Of a DNA stretch of 64,000 bases, positions 8,244 through 15,404 are shown one piece after another. The first letter of the stretch is position 1. Every line of letters begins with the position of its first letter. A program made the position numbers and the translations under genes. Below the pieces are notes generated by a model that saw only the letters and a list, made by a program, of their open reading frames with translations, searched no databases and was not told where the DNA came from. The DNA comes from Bacillus changyiensis (GTDB taxonomy: Bacteria; Bacillota; Bacilli; Bacillales; Bacillaceae), in assembly GCF_027706145.1 (NCBI RefSeq), contig NZ_JAQFWW010000002.1, forward strand, positions 806,001-870,000, in the 5' to 3' direction.

Positions 8244-9402
8244 TGATTGGATCAAATAGCTCTACCAATAGTAATGAAACTGCCCCTAATAATGTTGCAT
8301 CATCACCAAGTTGAGTCACCGTCACCTTTGTTTGTCTAGCTTCAACAGTTAAAGCGTTTTTCTGGATTGTTTCGATGATGGTCGGCATCATGAATTTTTC
8401 ACTTTTCATGACCCCACCACCTAAGACAATTTTTCTTGGATTTACAAGATGAATGAAGTTTGTTAAGCCGATTCCAATGATATGACCCGTTTCATGAAAC
8501 AGATCGACACAAGCTTGATTACCTTTTTCTGCCATGTCAAACAAATCTTTAGCCGTAAATCGACTATCTTTCAACTGATGCCTTCCTCGTCTGGCAATCG
8601 CTGCTCCACTCACAAATGTTTGCAAACAGCCACGATTTCCACATTCACAAATCTGACCATTCATATCAATGGTCATATGCCCAAACTCTCCGGCAATTCC
8701 ATGAGCCCCATAATATAACTTCCCATTGATCACAACACCTGCCCCAACACCTCGCCCAATATTAACGACAGCCATACTAGCAATATCACCATGGCCACCA
8801 AACCATGATTCACCTAATGCCATTGCGCGAGCATCATTTTCTACCTTTACCTTTAAATCAAAGTCTTTTTCTAGCTCCGCTTGAATAGGTATGTTTTTCA
8901 AATTTAAATTAGGGGCGATCAGTGACATTCCTGTTTCAGTATCAACGACCCCGTGCATCGCGATTCCAATGCCGATGATTTTTTCTTGATTTACTTTAGA
9001 CAAATCTAAAATTGAACGAATGACATCCTTTAAAACTTCAATAAACTGCTCACCAGTAATCGGTTTTTTGAGTAGACAAGATGAACGCTGAAGAATATCA
9101 CCTGATAAATCAGTTAATACACCTTCCACCGCTTCAGGCCCCGCATCAACCCCGATCACATAAAAAGCACCTGTATGAATGTGCAACATTGTTGGTTTCC
9201 GTCCCCCGCTAGAGTGACCTAATCTACTTTCCTTCACTAATCCTTGGTCTATTAGCTCTTTCACAATGCTGCTGACTGTCGGAGGCGTAATTTTCGTTTC
9301 CTTCGCAATCTCTGCTCTCGATATCGGCTCAGCTGTTCTAATCTTATTCAAGATGATCGATTTATTAACTGATTTCATTAATTGAAATGTACCACGCTGC
9401 AT
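8230..9402 (-). CDS. ROK-family transcriptional repressor (XylR/NagC type), likely for galactose genes
   Basis: The 390-aa protein has an N-terminal winged helix (residues 15-75, with SRAEIAKETKITPPTVSSIV) and a C-terminal ROK sugar-kinase fold: VIGVDAG near residue 95, GIGIAMHGVVD, NIGRGVGAGVV, and the zinc motif GHMTIDMNGQICECGNRGCL (about residues 250-270). Such proteins release DNA on binding a sugar. It lies downstream of the gal genes on the opposite strand, and its promoter carries a dyad sharing a 12-mer with the galK promoter, so a galactose-responsive autoregulated repressor is the best guess. It also resembles XylR, whose operator is at 44513; no other xylR candidate is in the window. 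Confidence 0.85.
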   Translation of the reverse strand: MQRGTFQLMKSVNKSIILNKIRTAEPISRAEIAKETKITPPTVSSIVKELIDQGLVKESRLGHSSGGRKPTMLHIHTGAFYVIGVDAGPEAVEGVLTDLSGDILQRSSCLLKKPITGEQFIEVLKDVIRSILDLSKVNQEKIIGIGIAMHGVVDTETGMSLIAPNLNLKNIPIQAELEKDFDLKVKVENDARAMALGESWFGGHGDIASMAVVNIGRGVGAGVVINGKLYYGAHGIAGEFGHMTIDMNGQICECGNRGCLQTFVSGAAIARRGRHQLKDSRFTAKDLFDMAEKGNQACVDLFHETGHIIGIGLTNFIHLVNPRKIVLGGGVMKSEKFMMPTIIETIQKNALTVEARQTKVTVTQLGDDATLLGAVSLLLVELFDPIKKIG

Positions 9403-9448
9403 AGGGAATCCTCCATTTTAAAACTATCATAAGATTGATTGTACCACA

Positions 9449-9471
9449 GTTAATAAATTAAATTAATAAAC
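9449..9471. promoter_or_regulatory. AT-rich dyad upstream of the ROK gene, probable autoregulatory operator
   Basis: Read on the minus strand, a 23-base dyad begins GTTTATTAA and ends TTTATTAAC with 9 of 11 pairs matched. It contains TTAATTTATTAA, the same 12-mer as in the galK upstream dyad, and lies 47 bases before the ROK start codon. Confidence 0.45.
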
Positions 9472-9578
9472 ATTTATTTACTTGTCTTAAAAATAGATCG
9501 TTTATAGATGTTTAGCTGCTACAATAACACTAAATGAATAAAATGAGGGGGAACCTTGCGTATATAAAGCATTCATGT

Positions 9579-9800
9579 TTAATCTCTCTTACCATGATAA
9601 AAGCGTTTTCTTTCAAGAATCTCTTGAACATATTGAAACACTTCCGTTATATCTACACCTACACCAATTTCAAAAGCTAATGTTAAGGAGGGGGTATATC
9701 TTTTATTTTCGATTGAAGTCATCGTTTGTCTACTAACCCCAGCTTTTTCAGCTCATTTCCTTTGCGTCATTCTTCGCTCAGCTCTTCATACAGTCATTCG
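9579..9800 (-). pseudogene. XRE/Cro-type small regulator, inactivated
   Basis: The minus strand encodes RAERRMTQ, a stop, AEKAGVSRQTMTSIENKRY, TPSLTLAFEIG and EVFQYVQEILERKR. This is the usual 65-70 aa helix-turn-helix protein of the Cro/CI family. TGA stops occur inside the first helix and in the expected tryptophan or leucine position upstream (near 9767), and there is no start codon. These are signs of gene decay. Sequencing errors could produce one stop but hardly both. Confidence 0.7.
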
Positions 9801-9922
9801 ATTGGTTAAATGTCCTGTTTGTTTTTGCCCCCATTCATGTTCTCTTCTTTCAACTGGTAAAGCAACCTTTACATATTATATAAATCAATTTTACTTAATG
9901 GTTTTGTGAAATCCAAATATAT

Positions 9923-9936
9923 TGAAACCGCTTGCA
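9923..9936. promoter_or_regulatory. Probable cre site (CcpA) in the gnt promoter
   Basis: TGAAACCGCTTGCA fits the catabolite-responsive element consensus except at one position and overlaps the -35 box of the gnt promoter, where CcpA binding would block initiation. Confidence 0.55.
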
Positions 9937-9960
9937 AAATGAAAATGTTAGCAGTATTAT
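9932..9960 (+). promoter_or_regulatory. Sigma-A promoter of the gnt operon
   Basis: TTGCAA (9932-9937) and TATTAT (9955-9960) are separated by exactly 17 bases. The start point would fall at about 9967, inside the GntR operator. Confidence 0.8.
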
Positions 9961-9976
9961 ACTTGTATACAAGTAT
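9959..9976. promoter_or_regulatory. GntR operator
   Basis: ATACTTGTATACAAGTAT is a perfect 18-bp palindrome and is the sequence known for the B. subtilis gnt operator. It covers the predicted transcription start, so bound GntR blocks the operon until gluconate is present. Confidence 0.9.
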
Positions 9977-10000
9977 ACTTTATGATGAGGAGGTGAGTGG

Positions 10001-10720
10001 ATGAACTATTTATATCCAGAAAAATGGCTTGCACGAGCTTCAACTGGTGAACGTGTAGCATGTGAACTTAGAATGCGTATCATTTCCGGAGTCATCGAAA
10101 GTGGTACAAGACTATCAGAAAACAAACTTGCCGCTGAATTTTCTGTCAGCCGGTCACCTGTTCGTGAAGCCTTGAAAATACTAGCAGCAGAAAAACTGAT
10201 TCGCTTAGAGCGAATGGGCGCCATAGTGATTGGATTAACAGAAAAAGAAATTGGAGAAATATATGATGTGCGCTTGTTAATAGAAACCTTTGTATTCGAA
10301 CGACTGGCAACAGCTGATGTCAATCAGTTAGTAAAAGACCTCAGCAAAATACTGGAAATGATGAAAGTTTCTATCAAATATCAAGATGCTGATGAGTTTT
10401 CACTTCAAGACGTCTTATTCCATGAAACGATTGTGAGGTCCATTCATCATTCATACATCTTGATGATTTGGAACAATTTAAAACCTGTTATGGAAAGTTT
10501 CATTCTTTTATCAATGCGGGCCCGTTTAAAAGAAAAGTATGAAGACTTTACACGAATTTTGGATAATCATGAGCTTTATATTCAAGCGATTCAAACAAAA
10601 GATAGAGCCCTGATGATTCAGTCGTTACATCAAAATTTTGATGATGTCCAAGAAAAAGTAGAAGATCTTTGGTTATCGCAACAAATGTTGTCTAAAGGGG
10701 CTGAACTAGAAGATGACTAG
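10001..10720 (+). CDS. gntR: Gluconate operon repressor GntR
   Basis: A 239-aa GntR/FadR-subfamily regulator. The N-terminal winged helix (residues 14-80) includes LSENKLAAEFSVSRSPVREA; the C-terminal all-helical FCD ligand-binding domain binds gluconate in the known homologue. It is very close to B. subtilis GntR over its whole length, including the region MESFILLSMRARLKEKYEDF. Ribosome site GGAGGTGAGTGG. It is the first gene of gntRKPZ and overlaps gntK by 8 bases, so repression is autogenous through the operator at 9959. Confidence 0.97.
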   Translation: MNYLYPEKWLARASTGERVACELRMRIISGVIESGTRLSENKLAAEFSVSRSPVREALKILAAEKLIRLERMGAIVIGLTEKEIGEIYDVRLLIETFVFERLATADVNQLVKDLSKILEMMKVSIKYQDADEFSLQDVLFHETIVRSIHHSYILMIWNNLKPVMESFILLSMRARLKEKYEDFTRILDNHELYIQAIQTKDRALMIQSLHQNFDDVQEKVEDLWLSQQMLSKGAELEDD

Positions 10721-12239
10721 TTTTATGTTAGGTATTGATATTGGCACAACAAGTACGAAGGCTGTTTTATTTAATGAAAAAGGGGATATCATTCAAAAAG
10801 AACAGATCTGTTATCCGCTCTACACACCAGATATCTCAACAGCTGAACAAAACCCTGAAGAAATTTTTCAGGCTGTTATCACTGCGGCTGCTAACATCAT
10901 GAAACAGCATCCACAAAAAAAGCTCTCCTTTGTATCATTCAGTAGTGCCATGCACAGTGTCATTGCCATGGATCAACATGATCAGCCATTAACACCGTGC
11001 ATCACTTGGGCTGATAATCGAAGTGAGGGCTGGGCTCAACAAATAAAAGAAGAACGAAATGGTCAAGAAGTCTATAAACGAACTGGGACCCCCATTCATC
11101 CGATGTCACCTTTAAGCAAACTGGCCTGGATTGTGAACGAACGTCCTGAAGTAGCCTTAAAAGCCAAAAAATATATCGGAATCAAAGAGTACATCTTTAA
11201 AAAACTGTTTGACCAATATGTCATCGATTATTCGCTCGCTTCAGCAATGGGAATGATGAATTTAAAAAGCTTGGATTGGGATGATCAAGCCTTAACCATC
11301 GCAGGTGTGAAACGTCATCATTTATCAAAGCTTGTGCCTACGACAGCGATTTTTCAAAATTGCCACCGTGGATTCGCTAAATTGATGAGCATTGACCCTC
11401 ATACACCTTTTGTCATCGGTGCAAGTGATGGCGTACTTTCCAACTTAGGTGTAGGAGCCATTAAAAAAGGAGAAATTGCCGTCACCATTGGGACAAGCGG
11501 CGCCATTCGCACAATGATAGACAAACCCCAAACTGATGAAAAAGGCCGGATTTTTTGCTATGCCTTAACCGAGGATCACTGGGTCATTGGTGGACCTGTA
11601 AACAATGGCGGAATCGTTCTTCGCTGGATTAAAGATGAATTCGCTTCTTCAGAAATAGAAACAGCAAAACGACTCGGAATGGATCCGTATGATGTATTAA
11701 CTAAACTGGCTGAACGCGTCAAACCAGGGGCTGACGGATTGTTATTTCATCCCTATCTCGCCGGTGAACGTGCTCCCTTATGGAACCCTGATGTGCGCGG
11801 CTCATTCTTTGGCCTCACCATGTCACATAAGAAAGAACATCTGATTCGCGCAGCAATGGAAGGCGTCATTTACAATTTATATACTGTCTTTTTGGCTTTG
11901 ACTGAATGTATGGACGGATCTGTCTCCCGAATTGTAGCAACAGGGGGGTTTGCAAGATCAAGTTTATGGCGGCAAATGATAGCCGATATTTTTGAATCAG
12001 AAGTCGCTGTACCAGATCGTTTTGAAAGCTCATGTCTGGGTGCCTGCATTTTAGGTCTATATGCCACTGAAAAAATTAACTCCTTTGACATTGTCTCTGA
12101 CATGATTGGCAGTACTAGCCGACATTTGCCAAATGAAAGGGCAGTAAAAGAGTACAGACAATTGACACCAATCTTTATGAACATAGCAAAAGCTTTGGAA
12201 AAACAATATACACAAATCGCTCATTATCAAAGACATTGA
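10713..12239 (+). CDS. gntK: Gluconokinase
   Basis: GntK phosphorylates gluconate to 6-phosphogluconate using ATP. The 508-aa protein belongs to the FGGY carbohydrate kinases: phosphate-binding motif GIDIGTTSTKAVL (residues 7-19), substrate-side CITWADNRS, and C-terminal GERAPLWNPDVRGSFFG and VATGGFARSSLWRQM of the second FGGY domain. The ATG overlaps the gntR stop region by 8 bases, implying coupled translation. Cytoplasmic. Product feeds GntZ. Confidence 0.96.
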   Translation: MTSFMLGIDIGTTSTKAVLFNEKGDIIQKEQICYPLYTPDISTAEQNPEEIFQAVITAAANIMKQHPQKKLSFVSFSSAMHSVIAMDQHDQPLTPCITWADNRSEGWAQQIKEERNGQEVYKRTGTPIHPMSPLSKLAWIVNERPEVALKAKKYIGIKEYIFKKLFDQYVIDYSLASAMGMMNLKSLDWDDQALTIAGVKRHHLSKLVPTTAIFQNCHRGFAKLMSIDPHTPFVIGASDGVLSNLGVGAIKKGEIAVTIGTSGAIRTMIDKPQTDEKGRIFCYALTEDHWVIGGPVNNGGIVLRWIKDEFASSEIETAKRLGMDPYDVLTKLAERVKPGADGLLFHPYLAGERAPLWNPDVRGSFFGLTMSHKKEHLIRAAMEGVIYNLYTVFLALTECMDGSVSRIVATGGFARSSLWRQMIADIFESEVAVPDRFESSCLGACILGLYATEKINSFDIVSDMIGSTSRHLPNERAVKEYRQLTPIFMNIAKALEKQYTQIAHYQRH

Positions 12240-12277
12240 ATCAATAAAAAAGGCAAACGAATTGGAGATGCTAAATC

Positions 12278-13621
12278 ATGCCATTAATTATTGTAGCAAT
12301 CGCAATTGTTGTATTACTGCTGTTGATTATGGGTTTGAAGCTAAACACTTTTGTTTCCTTAATGATTGTCTCGTTTGGCTCTGCATTAGCACTGGGAATG
12401 CCATTGGATAAGATTGTCAAAACGATTGAAGAGGGATTAGGGGGAACCCTTGGTCACATTGCCCTGATTTTTGGTCTTGGTGCCATGCTGGGCAAGCTAA
12501 TTGCTGACTCAGGTGGCGCACAGCGGATTGCCATGACTCTCGTCAACAAGTTTGGCGAAAAAAACATTCAATGGGCCGTTGTCATTGCCTCATTTATTAT
12601 CGGTGTTGCTCTTTTCTTTGAAGTAGGATTAGTTTTATTAATTCCCATTATTTTTGCGATTTCAAAAGAATTAAAGATTTCTATTTTATTTCTCGGCATT
12701 CCAATGGTCGCAGCTTTATCTGTTACACACGGATTTCTGCCGCCACATCCGGGACCAACAGCAATTGCCGGAGAGTATGGTGCCGACATCGGGGAAGTAT
12801 TGCTTTACGGTTTCGTTGTTGCCATCCCAACAGTGCTAATAGCCGGACCTCTATTTACGAAGTTTACGAAAAAATTCACCCCTCAAGTCTTTATGAAAAC
12901 TGGCAATATTACATCTTTGGGTGAACATAAAACATTCAAACTTGAAGATACACCTAGTTTTGGAATCAGTGTCTTTACAGCACTGCTTCCTGTCATTATC
13001 ATGTCCGTCTCTACCATCATGACTTTACTTCAAGAAACCCTCGGGTTGGCTGAAAATGGAGGACTTGCCGTCATACAATTCATCGGAAATGCATCGACTT
13101 CAATGGTAATCTCTTTATTAGTTGCCATCTATACGATGGGGATTGCCAGAAACATTCCCATTAAAACCGTAATGGATTCTTGTTCGGCCGCCATTTCCCA
13201 AATCGGAATGATGCTATTGATCATCGGTGGGGGCGGTGCCTTCAAACAAGTCTTAATTAATGGTGGGGTGGGTAACTATGTGGCCGAATTATTTAAAGGA
13301 ACTTCCATGTCCCCGATCTTACTTGCCTGGATGATCGCAGCCATTTTGCGCATTTCTTTAGGATCTGCCACAGTTGCCGCATTAAGCACGACAGGATTAG
13401 TGATTCCAATGCTCGGGTCTGATGTCAATCTTGCTCTAGTGGTACTTGCAACAGGCGCCGGAAGTGTAATCGCTTCCCATGTAAATGACGCTGGCTTCTG
13501 GATGTTCAAAGAGTACTTTGGTTTAAGCATGAAAGAAACATTTGCAACATGGACATTGCTAGAATCTGTGATCTCTGTAGCCGGATTAGGATTCATTCTC
13601 TTGATTAGCCTATTTGTATAA
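12278..13621 (+). CDS. gntP: Gluconate permease
   Basis: A 447-aa GntP-family proton symporter that imports gluconate. It shows about 12-14 hydrophobic segments across its length and family motifs such as HGFLPPHPGPTAIA (about residues 148-161) and the C-terminal GSVIASHVNDAGFWMFKEYF. Third gene of the gnt operon; ribosome site GGAGATG. The length is typical. Confidence 0.96.
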   Translation: MPLIIVAIAIVVLLLLIMGLKLNTFVSLMIVSFGSALALGMPLDKIVKTIEEGLGGTLGHIALIFGLGAMLGKLIADSGGAQRIAMTLVNKFGEKNIQWAVVIASFIIGVALFFEVGLVLLIPIIFAISKELKISILFLGIPMVAALSVTHGFLPPHPGPTAIAGEYGADIGEVLLYGFVVAIPTVLIAGPLFTKFTKKFTPQVFMKTGNITSLGEHKTFKLEDTPSFGISVFTALLPVIIMSVSTIMTLLQETLGLAENGGLAVIQFIGNASTSMVISLLVAIYTMGIARNIPIKTVMDSCSAAISQIGMMLLIIGGGGAFKQVLINGGVGNYVAELFKGTSMSPILLAWMIAAILRISLGSATVAALSTTGLVIPMLGSDVNLALVVLATGAGSVIASHVNDAGFWMFKEYFGLSMKETFATWTLLESVISVAGLGFILLISLFV

Positions 13622-13637
13622 CAAAGGAGTAGATCAT

Positions 13638-15038
13638 ATGTTAAATACAATCGGTATCATAGGGTTAGGGGTTATGGGCAGCAACATTGCCCTCAACCTA
13701 GCCAGCAAAAAGGAAAAAGTGGCTGTCTATAATTACACAAGAGACTTAACTGATCGACTTGTACAACAGCTGAATGGAGAAGCTGTCTTTCCTTATGATA
13801 AACTCCAAGATTTTGTTCAATCTATTCAAAAGCCGCGAAAAATTCTTCTCATGGTGACAGCCGGTCAGCCGGTAGATTCAGTGATTGACTCACTCATCCC
13901 CTTGCTTGATAAAGGGGACATCATCATGGACGGTGGCAACTCTCATTATAAAGATACAGAACGAAGATATGAGAAGCTAAAAACAAACGCGATCGGCTAC
14001 TTAGGCATTGGCATTTCAGGCGGAGAAGCAGGTGCTTTAAAAGGGCCTGCCATTATGCCCGGCGGGGACCAAGAAATTTATGAAAAAGTGGCTCCCTCTC
14101 TGAAAAAAATCGCTGCGCGAGTCGGTGATGATTCATGCTGCGTGTATATTGGCCCAAAAGGTGCAGGGCATTTTGTAAAAATGGTGCACAATGGGATTGA
14201 ATACGCAGATATGCAGTTGATTGCGGAAGCCTATACATGTTTAAGAGATACATTGCATTTATCTATTGATGAGATAGCCCATATTTTTGAAACATGGAAC
14301 GAAGGTGAATTGAAAAGCTATTTAATTGAAATCACAGCGCATATTTTACGGAAGAAAGACGAGCGAACAGGTCAGCCGCTTATTGACGTGATTCTTGATC
14401 AAACAGGCCAAAAAGGAACAGGCAAATGGACAACCATTCAAGCTATTCATCATGGCATACCATCATCAATTATCACAGAGGCCTTATTTGCCCGCTACCT
14501 TTCTTCTTTAAAACCTGAACGTGTTTTTGCGGAAACCATCTTAATCGGACCAAAAAGAAAAGGGCAACAACTAAATTTATCAATTGACGATGTCAGACAA
14601 GCGCTATATATGGGAAAAGTTTGTGCCTACGCTCAAGGCTTTGCCCAATACCATATGACTTCTAAACTGTACGGATGGGATTTACCTTTAAAAGATATCG
14701 CCCTGATATTCCGAGGTGGCTGTATCATCCGTGCCGAGTTTTTAAATACGATCAGTGAAGTGCTCCAAGATCAGCCGGAATTGCCTAATTTGCTAATCGC
14801 CCCCTACTTTGCTGAAAAACTGAAGGAATATCAAACAGGATTACGGAAAGTTGTCTGTAACGGCATAAATACAGGTATTTCACTCCCATGCTTAAGCACC
14901 TCCCTCTCATATTATGACAGCTATCGTACTGGTCGATCAAATGCAAACCTTTTGCAGGCTCAGCGCGATTACTTCGGTTCGCATACGTATGGACGAACAG
15001 ATATGGAAGGACATTTTCATACGAATTGGCAACAGTGA
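13638..15038 (+). CDS. gntZ: 6-phosphogluconate dehydrogenase (decarboxylating)
   Basis: GntZ oxidises 6-phosphogluconate to ribulose-5-phosphate with release of CO2. The 466-aa protein has the N-terminal dinucleotide fold GIIGLGVMGSNIALN, the substrate motif MDGGNSHYKDTERR, GISGGEAGALKGPAIMPGG and the catalytic lysine region GPKGAGHFVKMVHNGIEY. The start was set at the ATG with AAAGGAG 10 bases upstream; an in-frame upstream start inside the gntP end has no ribosome site. Last gene of gntRKPZ. In B. subtilis ahpC follows directly; here adhE, a DUF421 gene and a ClC gene intervene. Confidence 0.95.
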   Translation: MLNTIGIIGLGVMGSNIALNLASKKEKVAVYNYTRDLTDRLVQQLNGEAVFPYDKLQDFVQSIQKPRKILLMVTAGQPVDSVIDSLIPLLDKGDIIMDGGNSHYKDTERRYEKLKTNAIGYLGIGISGGEAGALKGPAIMPGGDQEIYEKVAPSLKKIAARVGDDSCCVYIGPKGAGHFVKMVHNGIEYADMQLIAEAYTCLRDTLHLSIDEIAHIFETWNEGELKSYLIEITAHILRKKDERTGQPLIDVILDQTGQKGTGKWTTIQAIHHGIPSSIITEALFARYLSSLKPERVFAETILIGPKRKGQQLNLSIDDVRQALYMGKVCAYAQGFAQYHMTSKLYGWDLPLKDIALIFRGGCIIRAEFLNTISEVLQDQPELPNLLIAPYFAEKLKEYQTGLRKVVCNGINTGISLPCLSTSLSYYDSYRTGRSNANLLQAQRDYFGSHTYGRTDMEGHFHTNWQQ

Positions 15039-15142
15039 ACAGCACATTCAATGAACTGAATGCATACATTTATGCCATTAGACTTATCCATTTGGAATTT
15101 CATTTATATGCGATAAGACCTATTTTGATGATGATTCATACT

Positions 15143-15160
15143 TTGTTCAATATTTCACAA
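15143..15160. promoter_or_regulatory. Rex-box-like site upstream of adhE (distal)
   Basis: TTGTTCAATATTTCACAA differs from the perfect Rex palindrome at 15277 in two positions. It lies 134 bases upstream of that site. Confidence 0.6.
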
Positions 15161-15219
15161 ACTTTTATGATCAACTCCATGTTATGATAATTTCAGTCCT
15201 AGAATAAGGAGCTGATAGG

Positions 15220-15282
15220 ATGAAAAAACATGATTCTTATCAAAAACAATATCAACTTAAAATTTTTTATTTCAACTTGTGA
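15220..15282 (+). CDS. Possible 20-codon leader ORF before adhE
   Basis: A short frame begins MKKHDSYQKQ after an AAGGAGCTGATAGG ribosome site and ends in TTG TGA, which are the first six bases of the proximal Rex box. No homology can be judged at this size. It may be a leader peptide or chance; the good ribosome site is the only support. Confidence 0.3.
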   Translation: MKKHDSYQKQYQLKIFYFNL

Positions 15283-15294
15283 AATATTTCACAA
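15277..15294. promoter_or_regulatory. Rex box in the adhE promoter region
   Basis: TTGTGAAATATTTCACAA is a perfect 18-bp palindrome equal to the Rex consensus. Rex is a redox-sensing repressor that leaves DNA when NADH rises, so adhE should be induced under oxygen limitation. Confidence 0.85.
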
Positions 15295-15404
15295 ACTTTT
15301 AGGTTGATTAGCTGTTAATGTATTTCATTTTTCTTTCAAGAAAATCCCAGAAATCCTATTTTGTAAATGAGTGAAAAACTATCAATTTCAACGGAGGGTT
15401 TACA

